Positions 57,054 to 64,000 of a stretch of 64,000 nt of DNA are shown here, in pieces; within the stretch, counting starts at the first letter, position 1; each line of letters starts with the position of its first letter. The stretch covers positions 47,548-111,547 of the forward strand of contig JAAUSA010000001.1 of the NCBI GenBank assembly GCA_012031975.1, read 5' to 3'. The DNA comes from Alkalinema sp. RU_4_3. Its GTDB lineage: Bacteria > Cyanobacteriota > Cyanobacteriia > Leptolyngbyales > Leptolyngbyaceae. The notes beneath the pieces were generated by a model. The model was given only the letters and a program-made list of their open reading frames with translations. It did not search any database and was not told where the DNA came from. Position numbers and translations under genes: made by a program.

Positions 57054-57863
57054 TTATAACGTGGCGGCAGATAGCCGGAAGGCGTTGCTGTTGGGCCGAT
57101 CGCCCATAGCCTTCGGTCCCGTCGTTTTTGGGGAGCTGGGCTTAGCCGAACCGTCGATTAGGCCTTCGAGGTTGAGCCGATAGCCCACGTTGCGAACGGT
57201 CTGGATCAGGCTGGGCTGCTGTGGATCATGCTCAACCTTCTTGCGCAGGGAGAGGACGTGGGTGTCCACGGTGCGGGGATTGTCAATTTCATCGGGCCAG
57301 GCTCGCTGGAGCAGTTCCACTCGGCTGAGGGGATTGCCCTCGGCCTGGGCCAGCACGTAAAGCAGGCTGAACTCCTGGGGGGTCAGTTCGATCCGATCCT
57401 CTCCATACCGCACTCGTCGGTGGACCAAATCAATCTTCAACAGACCATAGTCCAACTGGGAGGGCGGCGCCACCGATCGCAGCCGCCGGGCAATAGACTC
57501 CACCCGCGCCAAAAATTCCTGCATCCCAAAGGGCTTCGCCAAATAGTCATCGGCCCCGGCCCGCAGGCCTTCGACGATTTCGGTCTCCGTCGATCGACTC
57601 GACAGCATTAAAATCAAACCCTGGGAACTTTGCTGCCGCAACCATCGACAAAACTCCAAACCCTCTGGACCCGCCAGATCCGTGCTCAATACAACAAAGG
57701 CGGGTTTGCGATGATAGAATAGCTCCTTCGCCTGGGCAAAGTCGCCGCTTAGAAAAACCTCATAGCCTGCCTGTTGCAGATGCCAGCCTAGGAGCGATCG
57801 TAGGTGGGGATTTGCTTCGACAATTTGAATACTGATTTGACTGATAGCCACTGTCACTTGCAA
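57054..57863 (-). CDS. OmpR-family response regulator, NblR-like, lacking the phosphoacceptor aspartate
   Basis: The protein has 269 aa. The receiver at about 11-125 has IQIVEANPHLRSLLGWHLQQ (acidic pair changed to E-A). The phosphorylation site is FVVLSTDLAGPEGLEFCRWL, where Ser takes the place of Asp. The later Lys is present (GADDYLAKPFGMQEFLARVE). The C-terminal winged-helix domain is complete (RIELTPQEFSLLYVLAQAEG; NPRTVDTHVLSLRKKVEHDP; SLIQTVRNVGYRLNLEG). The C-terminus has a disordered tail of about 35 residues. The pattern resembles cyanobacterial NblR, which works without phosphorylation; that identification is an inference. Confidence 0.8.
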   Translation of the reverse strand: MQVTVAISQISIQIVEANPHLRSLLGWHLQQAGYEVFLSGDFAQAKELFYHRKPAFVVLSTDLAGPEGLEFCRWLRQQSSQGLILMLSSRSTETEIVEGLRAGADDYLAKPFGMQEFLARVESIARRLRSVAPPSQLDYGLLKIDLVHRRVRYGEDRIELTPQEFSLLYVLAQAEGNPLSRVELLQRAWPDEIDNPRTVDTHVLSLRKKVEHDPQQPSLIQTVRNVGYRLNLEGLIDGSAKPSSPKTTGPKAMGDRPNSNAFRLSAATL

Positions 57864-58067
57864 CCTATCCCGATGAGCGAACGATGAATGGCGTTTTGAC
57901 AGGTACCTACCTATCTAGCCGCAAGTCCCCCAAAGCCTACCAGAGATAAAATAGAAGTGTTTGTAAAGCTTGCTACGGCAGCGTCGAATTTAGGATTTTT
58001 CTTTCGGCGGGTCTTCCGAAAAATTATGGATTTCCTATGTATCTAATCAAACATGAGGAGAACCCGA

Positions 58068-58157
58068 ATGTCGAAGCCGCTAAATTATAACTATTCTCAG
58101 GAAAAACGGTCGATCGCCAATGCAAATTTTCTTAGAGAATGTTTAATTAGAGTGTAA
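58068..58157 (+). CDS. Possible 29-aa ORF with a strong ribosome-binding site
   Basis: ATG 58068 is preceded by GAGGAGAACCCGA, an excellent Shine-Dalgarno at the right spacing. The peptide is MSKPLNYNYSQEKRSIANAN followed by FLRECLIRV. It is polar and basic, without a membrane segment. It lies 102 bases upstream of the DUF6761 gene on the same strand and could be a leader peptide or an independent small protein. I do not recognise it. Confidence 0.4.
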   Translation: MSKPLNYNYSQEKRSIANANFLRECLIRV

Positions 58158-58258
58158 TCCGTACATTCAATGTGAGAGTTGAGGCAGAAATCACATTAAG
58201 ATTGATGAGTAAGCACAAGTTCTGTGGACACACGTTTAGGATTACCTACCGCGCACCT

Positions 58259-58519
58259 ATGCTTCAAGACGCTCGCACCATCCGCTACTACCAACGGCTA
58301 TCCGATGCCTTGGTCGATCATTGGAATCGAGGCTATCGTTTCGACGATCTGCGGATGTATCTCGATGGTTACCTGTCTGCTCTCCGTCATTCCGATGCGC
58401 TGGAGTCCTACCACATCCATCGTCTAGAGGAAGAGGCCATGCGCTTTCTGTATGATCCCTCGAATTTTGAAGAACTTGAGCCTGCCTTCGAGGTGGAGCG
58501 TAAACGAGACTATCGCTAG
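58259..58519 (+). CDS. DUF6761 family protein
   Basis: The start is the ATG at 58259 (86 aa), because MLQDARTIRYYQRLSDALVD is the recognisable N-terminus; a frame 29 codons longer has unrelated sequence. GYRFDDLRMYLDGYLSALRH, then YHIHRLEEEAMRFLYDPSNF, are the conserved helical blocks. The family is small, cytoplasmic and confined to cyanobacteria. I know of no function. It is closed by a perfect terminator. Confidence 0.82.
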   Translation: MLQDARTIRYYQRLSDALVDHWNRGYRFDDLRMYLDGYLSALRHSDALESYHIHRLEEEAMRFLYDPSNFEELEPAFEVERKRDYR

Positions 58520-58533
58520 GGGTTAATCCCAAA

Positions 58534-58569
58534 AAAGGGGGCCGATTCCGGATGGAATCGGCCCCCTTT
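58534..58569. terminator. Perfect bidirectional terminator between DUF6761 and the glutaredoxin gene
   Basis: AAAGGGGGCCGATTCC and GGAATCGGCCCCCTTT form a 16-bp perfect stem around GGAT. A-rich and T-rich flanks serve both strands. Confidence 0.93.
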
Positions 58570-58599
58570 CGCATGCCTGGGCTAGGAGGCTAGGGCCAC

Positions 58600-58899
58600 T
58601 TAGAGCATCTGCTGGAGTTCGTTGTTTTGATACATTTCGATCAAGATGTCGGAGCCGCCGAGGAATTCCCCGTTGACGTAGACCTGGGGGATGGTGGGCC
58701 AGTTGGAATATTCCTTGATGCCCTGGCGCACTTCCTGATCGGCCAGCACGTCAAAGGTCTCGAAGGGGACGCCGAGCTGGTTGAGGATCTGCACAACGTT
58801 GTTAGAGAAGCCGCATTGGGGCATGAGTTTGTTGCCCTTCATGAAGACCATGATTTTGTTGTCTTTGATTAGCTGATCGATGCGTGCTTGAGTATCCAT
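58600..58899 (-). CDS. grxD: Monothiol glutaredoxin, Grx4 family
   Basis: The protein has 99 aa. The CGFS active site is in GNKLMPQCGFSNNVVQIL. The glutathione-binding residues follow in WPTIPQVYVNGEFLGGSD. The size is that of a single-domain Grx4. It carries a [2Fe-2S] cluster together with glutathione and BolA, and takes part in iron-sulfur delivery and iron sensing in the cytoplasm. The BolA gene is 15 bases upstream on the same strand, the expected partner. Confidence 0.95.
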   Translation of the reverse strand: MDTQARIDQLIKDNKIMVFMKGNKLMPQCGFSNNVVQILNQLGVPFETFDVLADQEVRQGIKEYSNWPTIPQVYVNGEFLGGSDILIEMYQNNELQQML

Positions 58900-58914
58900 G
58901 GTGGGTTCCGTGGG

Positions 58915-59157
58915 TTAGGTGTTCTGGAATTCGTTCGGAGTCAGGGTATTCAGGGCCAGGGCATGGATCGCTTCAGTTGCCATGGCCTCTTTGACGGCAC
59001 CGTAGACCAACTGGTGCTGCTGCACCCGCCGCTTGCCTTCAAATTGACTGGAGACGACGGTCACCTCGAAATGTTCGCCGTCGTTGCTGAGCACAGTGAC
59101 TTGGGCGTCGGGTAGGGCCGTCTGGATCATGGCCTCAACTTTGTCGGGGCTTATCAT
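58915..59157 (-). CDS. BolA family protein
   Basis: The start is the ATG at 59157 (80 aa); the longer frame adds 20 proline-rich residues with no family character. [20 protein letters not shown], with [20 protein letters not shown], matches BolA. The conserved histidine used for the shared cluster with Grx4 is in [10 protein letters not shown]. It probably forms a complex with the glutaredoxin encoded next to it. Confidence 0.93.
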   Translation of the reverse strand: MISPDKVEAMIQTALPDAQVTVLSNDGEHFEVTVVSSQFEGKRRVQQHQLVYGAVKEAMATEAIHALALNTLTPNEFQNT

Positions 59158-59182
59158 GGCGCTTGGAGGGGTAGGGTGTTTG

Positions 59183-59761
59183 TTATTTGGTGCTGCGAGG
59201 GTAGGGCGTATCGGCAAATCCTAGCTCAACGAGTTGGGCGTAGGACTTTTTACCCAGTTCGCGGGTGGGGTTTTGGCTATTGATCACCTGGACCAAGAGG
59301 GGCACGGACAGTTCGGGCTGGTTGAGGGCGCGGTGGGCGAGGGCTAGCTGGTAGGTCGCTTCGTCACGCATCTGGGCCGCATCCACGGCTTTCTTGCGTA
59401 GGCCATCGGAAATCCGGCTGTCGATGCCCGCAAAGTTATTGCCGAGTTGCTGATAGAAATTGGAGGTTTGGTTGAGGACCTGGCGGGCTTCCTGGAGCTT
59501 TTTGACGGCTAGGGCATAGTTGCCGCTCGATACCGCATTGCCTGCCTCTCCCATGAGGCGCTGGCCGCCCGGAATGCTCAGGACACCGACGGACTTGAGT
59601 TCTGCCCCTTCCGCCGCCTGTTCCGGGGTAATCACAGGGGCATTCCCCGCTGGGAGATTCTGCGCCTTAGCTGTCATCGCAAGGGCGATCGCCCCCAAGC
59701 TTGAGATCAAGGCAATGGGCAGGGTACGCAGTAGGGGTCGAACGATTCCAGAGAATTTCAT
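59183..59761 (-). CDS. Exported TPR-like protein
   Basis: The start is the ATG at 59761 (192 aa), giving [20 protein letters not shown] and a signal peptide cut near MTAKAQ. The mature part is alpha-helical, with repeats such as [20 protein letters not shown] and [20 protein letters not shown], which resemble TPR units. It is probably periplasmic. It precedes BolA by 25 bases, and the three genes may be one transcript. No function is known. Confidence 0.7.
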   Translation of the reverse strand: MKFSGIVRPLLRTLPIALISSLGAIALAMTAKAQNLPAGNAPVITPEQAAEGAELKSVGVLSIPGGQRLMGEAGNAVSSGNYALAVKKLQEARQVLNQTSNFYQQLGNNFAGIDSRISDGLRKKAVDAAQMRDEATYQLALAHRALNQPELSVPLLVQVINSQNPTRELGKKSYAQLVELGFADTPYPRSTK

Positions 59762-59999
59762 CAGCAGGCCTTCAATTATAGATAAAAGAGTTAGGGAATC
59801 CGATCGCAAATCTTAGCATTTTCCGATCCCTCTCGGGAATCTGAACCCATGGATTGCTGCGAATTGCCCCAGGGTGGACAGGCTATTGACGTACAGAATT
59901 CCAAAATGTTCTCGCAAGAACCTTTTTGGTGGGTGCAATCACCGGGAGAATGAATACACTGGAGGCAATCGGTCCTTGACGTTTAGCTTGTCGCAAATC

Positions 60000-62129
60000 A
60001 TGGTTCAATCCAATTCCCCCAATCCCGCTCTCCCAGCCCCCGGCAATGCCACCATGAAGGAGGCCGATCGCGGTCTAATTCTCCAGCGGGGCGGGGTGGA
60101 AATCAGGGTGGACAAGGTGGACGATCGCTTCATTGTATTGAGCGATCACCCAGAGCAGCTAGAGGCCCTGGCCAAACGTCATTCAGCGGAGGCTCAGGAG
60201 AGCACCACCCCCAACCAAATTACGGAGTTTACGGTGCCGCCCCAGGAGCGGGACCAGGCCATGAAGGATATGCGGGCCTCGGGGGAGGTAACCTATGCGG
60301 CCCATGTCTACCAGTTCAAGGACGATCCGACCAATCCCATCTACCTGAGCGACGAAATTACGGTGCAGTTCACGCCCAATACGGCCACCAGCGTGATTAA
60401 CCAACTGGCCAAGGAGAGCGGGTTGCAGCAGGTTAAGCCGATCCAAGGGGTGCCCAATGCCTTTGTGTTTACCTTGACTAAGGCGGCCCAGGAAAATCCC
60501 CTGAAGCTGACCAATCGACTGATGCAGCGATCGGACGTGCTGACCGCCGAGCCTAATATCATTGTCCCGACCCAGCCCCACTACCGCCCCAAGGATCCGA
60601 TCTATCCGACCCAGTGGCACCTCCAGCACAATGGCGGCGACGAATTGGCGGCGGGCTCCCATATTTCGGCGGAGGCGGCCTGGGATGTGACCAGGGGCCA
60701 TCGATCGATCGTCGTGGCCGTCATGGATGATGCCATTGATCTGGACCACACTGATTTTCAAGGCCCTGGCAAAATGGTCTGGCCCAAGGACTTTAAGGGA
60801 ACAGATTATCTGCCGTTGCCGGAAGACGCTGGGGAAAACCACGGCACCTCCTGCTCGGGGGTGGCGGTGGCGGAGGAAAATGGCCTCGGTGGGGTAGGTG
60901 TGGCGCCGGGCTGCGCCCTGATGCCGATTCGGACCACGGGTTTTTTGGATGACAATACGATCGAGGAATTATTCGACTGGGCCACGACCCATGGGGCCTC
61001 GGTGATTTCCTGTAGCTGGGGACCGAGCGCCGTCAACTATCCCCTGTCCCTGCGCCAAAAGGCCGCCCTCACCCGCGCCGCCAGCCAGGGCCGCAATGGC
61101 AAGGGCTGCGTGATTGTCTTCGCCTCCGGCAACGCCAACCGCCCCACCAATGGCATCATCCGCGAATCCGGCTGGCCCAGCAATGCCCTCAGCGGCAATG
61201 TCAAATGGTTCAGCGGGTTCAGTGCCCACCCGGATGTGATCGCCGTCTCCGCCTGCACCAGCCTCAACCGCAAGGCCGCCTACAGCAACTGGGGACCCGA
61301 CATCTCCGTCTGCGGCCCAAGTAACAATGCGCCTCCCGGCGTGGGCTTACCCAGCATTGGCTTTGTGGCCACGCCCCCCGTGGTGGATGAGTACACGCCA
61401 GGCCTCGGCATCGTCACCACCGATCGCTCCGGCTTCGACGGCTACACAGCCGAAAACTACACCCCCGATCGCGGCGAAGCCGCCTTTGGCGGCACCTCCA
61501 GCGCCTGTCCCCTGGTGGCAGGCGTTGCAGGCCTGGTCCTATCCGCCAACCCCGCCCTGACCGCCCGCGAAGTCCGCCAAATCCTGGAGCAGACCACCGA
61601 CAAAATCATCGACAAAAACCCCGATCCGCAGTTTGGTATTGTCAAGGGCACCTACGAAGCCAGCGGGCGCTGTGATTGGTTTGGCTATGGCAAGGTGAAT
61701 GCGGCGAAGGCGGTGCAGATGGCCGCGAAGAAACGATTGGCCTCGATCGCCGCCACCCGTAATCTGACCTTTGATAACAACCAAGTTTTGGCCATTCCCG
61801 ATGGCGACGGGGACGGTGTGGTGAGCGATATCCAGGTCCACGAGGCTGGGGTTTTGCGGGATATTCAAGTGAATGTCGATCTGACCCATGCCTACCTGGG
61901 TGATGTCGAACTCTGGCTAATTCCGCCCTCGGGCCAGGGCATTCTACTTCAGGGCCGCGATCTCGGTCGCCGCACCCAAATCAATGCCCGCTACAGTCTA
62001 CAAACCACCGCAGTTTTGCAGCAGCTCCTGGGCAGTTCGATTCAGGGCCGTTGGCAATTGCAGGCGATCGATCTCATCCCCCAGGACAGTGGACAGATCG
62101 ATCGCTGGCAATTGGTGCTGGGGATTTAA
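60000..62129 (+). CDS. Subtilisin-like (S8) protease with P-domain, PrcA-like
   Basis: The start is the ATG at 60000 (709 aa). An N-terminal propeptide-like region spans about 1-200. The S8 domain at about 210-570 has Asp in VVAVMDDAIDLDHTDF, His in ENHGTSCSGVAVAEENG, the oxyanion Asn in VIVFASGNAN and Ser in FGGTSSACPLVAGVAGL. The C-terminal P-domain at about 580-705 (VLRDIQVNVDLTHAYLGDVE; GRWQLQAIDLIPQDSGQ) is as in proprotein convertases. There is no signal peptide. Asp-rich DGDGDGVVSD may bind calcium. It fits the calcium-dependent protease PrcA of filamentous cyanobacteria. Its stop overlaps the convergent mgtE by four bases. Confidence 0.9.
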   Translation: MVQSNSPNPALPAPGNATMKEADRGLILQRGGVEIRVDKVDDRFIVLSDHPEQLEALAKRHSAEAQESTTPNQITEFTVPPQERDQAMKDMRASGEVTYAAHVYQFKDDPTNPIYLSDEITVQFTPNTATSVINQLAKESGLQQVKPIQGVPNAFVFTLTKAAQENPLKLTNRLMQRSDVLTAEPNIIVPTQPHYRPKDPIYPTQWHLQHNGGDELAAGSHISAEAAWDVTRGHRSIVVAVMDDAIDLDHTDFQGPGKMVWPKDFKGTDYLPLPEDAGENHGTSCSGVAVAEENGLGGVGVAPGCALMPIRTTGFLDDNTIEELFDWATTHGASVISCSWGPSAVNYPLSLRQKAALTRAASQGRNGKGCVIVFASGNANRPTNGIIRESGWPSNALSGNVKWFSGFSAHPDVIAVSACTSLNRKAAYSNWGPDISVCGPSNNAPPGVGLPSIGFVATPPVVDEYTPGLGIVTTDRSGFDGYTAENYTPDRGEAAFGGTSSACPLVAGVAGLVLSANPALTAREVRQILEQTTDKIIDKNPDPQFGIVKGTYEASGRCDWFGYGKVNAAKAVQMAAKKRLASIAATRNLTFDNNQVLAIPDGDGDGVVSDIQVHEAGVLRDIQVNVDLTHAYLGDVELWLIPPSGQGILLQGRDLGRRTQINARYSLQTTAVLQQLLGSSIQGRWQLQAIDLIPQDSGQIDRWQLVLGI

Positions 62130-63496
62130 GCGGATAGATGCAATACGTTCAAGCTAATCGTGATCAAGGTCAAAAACAAAATAAACCCGATCGTATCTAG
62201 CATCGTTGTCACCAATGGCCCGCTAATCAAAGCTGGATCAAGCTTCAGCCGTTTCAACCCGATCGGTAGCAGCGTTCCCAACGTTACCGCCACCAGCGTA
62301 TTGATAAACATCACGGTCCCGGCCACCACAGAGACCCAACGCTCCTCCGGTTTCGTCCAGATGAGCGACAGTAAAACCATGGTTGTGCCCAGGGATAGGG
62401 CCGTGCCCAACCCCGCGATCAGTTCCCGCTGGAGAATCTTCAGGGTGTCAGCGGGGGTGACATCCCCGACGCCCAGGGATCGCACCGTCACCGTCAAGGC
62501 CTGAATCCCCACGGTCCCGCCTGTGTTGGAAAAGAGCGGCATGATTACTGCCATTACGGGCAGGCGGGCGATTGTCGCTTGGAACGGCGAAATTGAACTA
62601 GAGGCCCCAATGTAGAGACACATAATCCCCAGCAGCCAGGGCAGCCGATTGCGCAGTTTTTCCAGGGGCAGCGATAGCGAAGATTCGTCCCCGCTGGTCA
62701 CCCCGGCCATCCGCTGAATATCCTCGGTGGCCTGTTCCTCCATCACATCGACCATGTCGTCGATGGTGACAATGCCCACGAGCCGATCCTCGCGATCGAC
62801 CACGGGCACCGCAATCAGGTCGTAGCGCTTCATCACCTGGGCGGTCTCCTCCTGGGAGGTATCCGTATGGACCTTGATCACCCGATCGCTGGCCACATCC
62901 TGGAGCTTCGCCTCGGGCAGAGAAAACAGCAACTGCCGCAAAGACACCACTTGGCAGAGTTTGCGATTGTTGTCGGTGACGTAGGCGTAGTAGATTGTTT
63001 CCTTGTCGCGATCGTCGAGGCGGATTTTGCTCATGGCCTCCGCCACGGTCAGCCCCTGGCGCAGTCGCACGTATTCCGTGGTCATCACCCGCCCGGCGGT
63101 GCCCTCGGGGTAGCCCAGAATCATCGCCGTGGCCTGACGCTCGGCGGGACTGAGATCCTGGATGAGTCGCCGCACCACGCTGGCGGGCAATTCATCGAAC
63201 AGCTCCGCCCGATCGTCCGGACGCATGCCTTCGAGCAGTTGGCCCACCTGGCCCGCATGGAGGGAACCAATTAGGTCCTCCCGCACATCCGGGGGCATAT
63301 ATTCAAAGACCGCCGTAGCCTTATCTTTACTGAGCAAACGAAAGGCTATAGCCCGTTTTTCCTCGGGCAATTCGCTGATGTAGTCGCCGACATCAACGGG
63401 CAAGAGTTCGCTCAGTCCTGTTTTGAGATTATTGAGATCGGAGATTCCCGATAGGCAAACCTTTCCTTCCTGTGTCAGCATTGCACAAACCCTCAT
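62126..63496 (-). CDS. mgtE: Magnesium transporter MgtE
   Basis: The protein has about 456 aa if the ATG at 63496 is used; ATG 63481 and an upstream codon are alternatives. The N-domain of superhelical repeats (ELLPVDVGDYISELPEEKRA; LLEGMRPDDRAELFDELPAS) is followed by two CBS domains at about 130-245 (VIKVHTDTSQEETAQVMKRY; DRLVGIVTIDDMVDVMEEQA) and five membrane segments, with MPLFSNTGGTVGIQALTV lining the pore. It forms a Mg2+-gated channel in the inner membrane. A hairpin leader lies upstream. Confidence 0.95.
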   Translation of the reverse strand: MRVCAMLTQEGKVCLSGISDLNNLKTGLSELLPVDVGDYISELPEEKRAIAFRLLSKDKATAVFEYMPPDVREDLIGSLHAGQVGQLLEGMRPDDRAELFDELPASVVRRLIQDLSPAERQATAMILGYPEGTAGRVMTTEYVRLRQGLTVAEAMSKIRLDDRDKETIYYAYVTDNNRKLCQVVSLRQLLFSLPEAKLQDVASDRVIKVHTDTSQEETAQVMKRYDLIAVPVVDREDRLVGIVTIDDMVDVMEEQATEDIQRMAGVTSGDESSLSLPLEKLRNRLPWLLGIMCLYIGASSSISPFQATIARLPVMAVIMPLFSNTGGTVGIQALTVTVRSLGVGDVTPADTLKILQRELIAGLGTALSLGTTMVLLSLIWTKPEERWVSVVAGTVMFINTLVAVTLGTLLPIGLKRLKLDPALISGPLVTTMLDTIGFILFLTLITISLNVLHLSA

Positions 63497-63519
63497 ATCA
63501 AGCCCTCCCACTCGCCGGG

Positions 63520-63550
63520 AGATGCTATCCCTTGGGGGCCAAGGGCATCT
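63520..63550 (-). promoter_or_regulatory. Stem-loop in the leader of mgtE
   Basis: On the minus strand AGATG and CATCT enclose CCCTTGG-CCC-CCAAGGG with a short bulge, within 25 bases of the mgtE start. It could control start-site access or respond to Mg2+. The conserved core of the M-box riboswitch is not visible. Confidence 0.4.
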
Positions 63551-63747
63551 ACTCGCCAGCGAACAGGAGGGATCTACTACCGTAAGGAGATGGACTTTGG
63601 TCCATTAGAGCCATTCATTAAAAAAATCAACATCGGTACCTTTCAATACCGCTTGGACTATGCTAAACCCGGAAGGCTCTATTCCACAACATAAACCGTC
63701 ATAATCCATCAACCCTTAACCTTGCCCCTGATCTTTAATGCTTTCCC

Positions 63748-64000
63748 ATGAAGTATTCCACAATTGTCCGGTTAATCACGCTTACGAGTCTGGCAGGTTT
63801 GGCCATTACGGGCTGTCAGTCTTCCCCGGCGCCCAAATCGGCGGACCCCACCCCGCCGCCCAGCAATATCATCGCGAGTCCGCCGATCGCCCAGCCGAGT
63901 CCTAGCAACCTCGCCCACCCACGCTCCCCCAAACCCCCTAGCGAGGTGCCGACCGGCGCCCAAACCCGCTCGCCGGAAAAGCCCCCCTCCCCCCAGGGCG
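63748..64000 (+). CDS. Lipoprotein, N-terminal part; continues past the window
   Basis: ATG 63748 opens MKYSTIVRLITLTSLAGLAI, then TGCQSS, a lipoprotein signal peptide with the lipobox ITGC. The visible mature part (about 65 aa) is a proline, serine and alanine-rich linker with no fold to recognise (SADPTPPPSNIIASPPIAQP). The remainder lies beyond base 64000, so the function is unknown. It is divergent from mgtE across about 250 bases. Confidence 0.8.
   Translation, partial: MKYSTIVRLITLTSLAGLAITGCQSSPAPKSADPTPPPSNIIASPPIAQPSPSNLAHPRSPKPPSEVPTGAQTRSPEKPPSPQG

Noticed and set aside
63497..63747. M-box (ykoK) magnesium riboswitch upstream of mgtE
   Set aside because: The leader forms a stem, but the conserved M-box core sequences are not present.
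1..64000. tRNA, rRNA, insertion sequences or transposases
   Set aside because: I saw no cloverleaf, rRNA segment, transposase motif or terminal inverted repeat with target duplication that I could support.

Overview
The window comes from a cyanobacterium. The octamer GCGATCGC (HIP1) is scattered throughout. Several cyanobacterial families are present: a cyanoexosortase with its partner protein, an HpsJ-like protein, a cyAbrB regulator, a DUF6761-type protein, an NblR-like response regulator and a PrcA-like calcium protease. The content suggests a surface-active, possibly filamentous lineage, but the genus cannot be read from this sequence.

Positions 1-15100 (minus strand) are an exopolysaccharide cluster. 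In transcription order it holds a parallel beta-helix protein, the Wzm/Wzt ABC exporter, eight glycosyltransferases or related proteins, and a Wzy/ligase-like polytopic membrane protein. Positions 15309-19921 (plus strand) carry a 56-aa membrane peptide, a small membrane protein, a Wza-like export protein and a Wzc-like co-polymerase whose kinase motifs are degenerate. Positions 20175-24770 are a chaperone-usher pilus operon: two pilins, a PapD-like chaperone and an usher, with a strong terminator between the pilins.

Positions 24934-32559 combine polysaccharide signalling and surface sorting. A single chain fuses a WcaI-type glycosyltransferase to a degenerate EAL domain and an intact receiver domain. 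Around it are a WcaF-like acetyltransferase, a YdcF-like protein, an HpsJ-like protein, cyanoexosortase A and its associated protein, and a DUF4114 protein with a PFE-CTERM-type tail that is the likely sortase substrate.

Positions 32845-43648 are a surface-protein locus. It holds three DUF11-type exported proteins, a 1170-aa outer-membrane beta-barrel candidate, a glycine-rich DUF11 protein, and a second copy of the small peptide found at 15309. The two peptides share a C-x12-C-Y-x-L-Q-G-E tail.

Positions 43959-64000 are mostly general cell biology: a TPR-FHA protein, an M23 peptidase, a rhomboid protease, cyAbrB with a short overlapping ORF, a SyrD-type exporter, a cNMP-binding protein beside a transporter-HEAT protein, IF-3, an alpha/beta hydrolase, a STAS-like protein, an unusual ABC ATPase, an NblR-like regulator, a Grx/BolA pair, the PrcA-like protease, MgtE and the start of a lipoprotein.

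Twelve genes have reading frames broken by small indels, about sixteen events in all. Most are one-base losses in homopolymers, and the homology resumes immediately in another frame. They fall in housekeeping and accessory genes alike. I read them as residual sequencing or assembly errors rather than gene decay, so I annotate each as one CDS and note the break.
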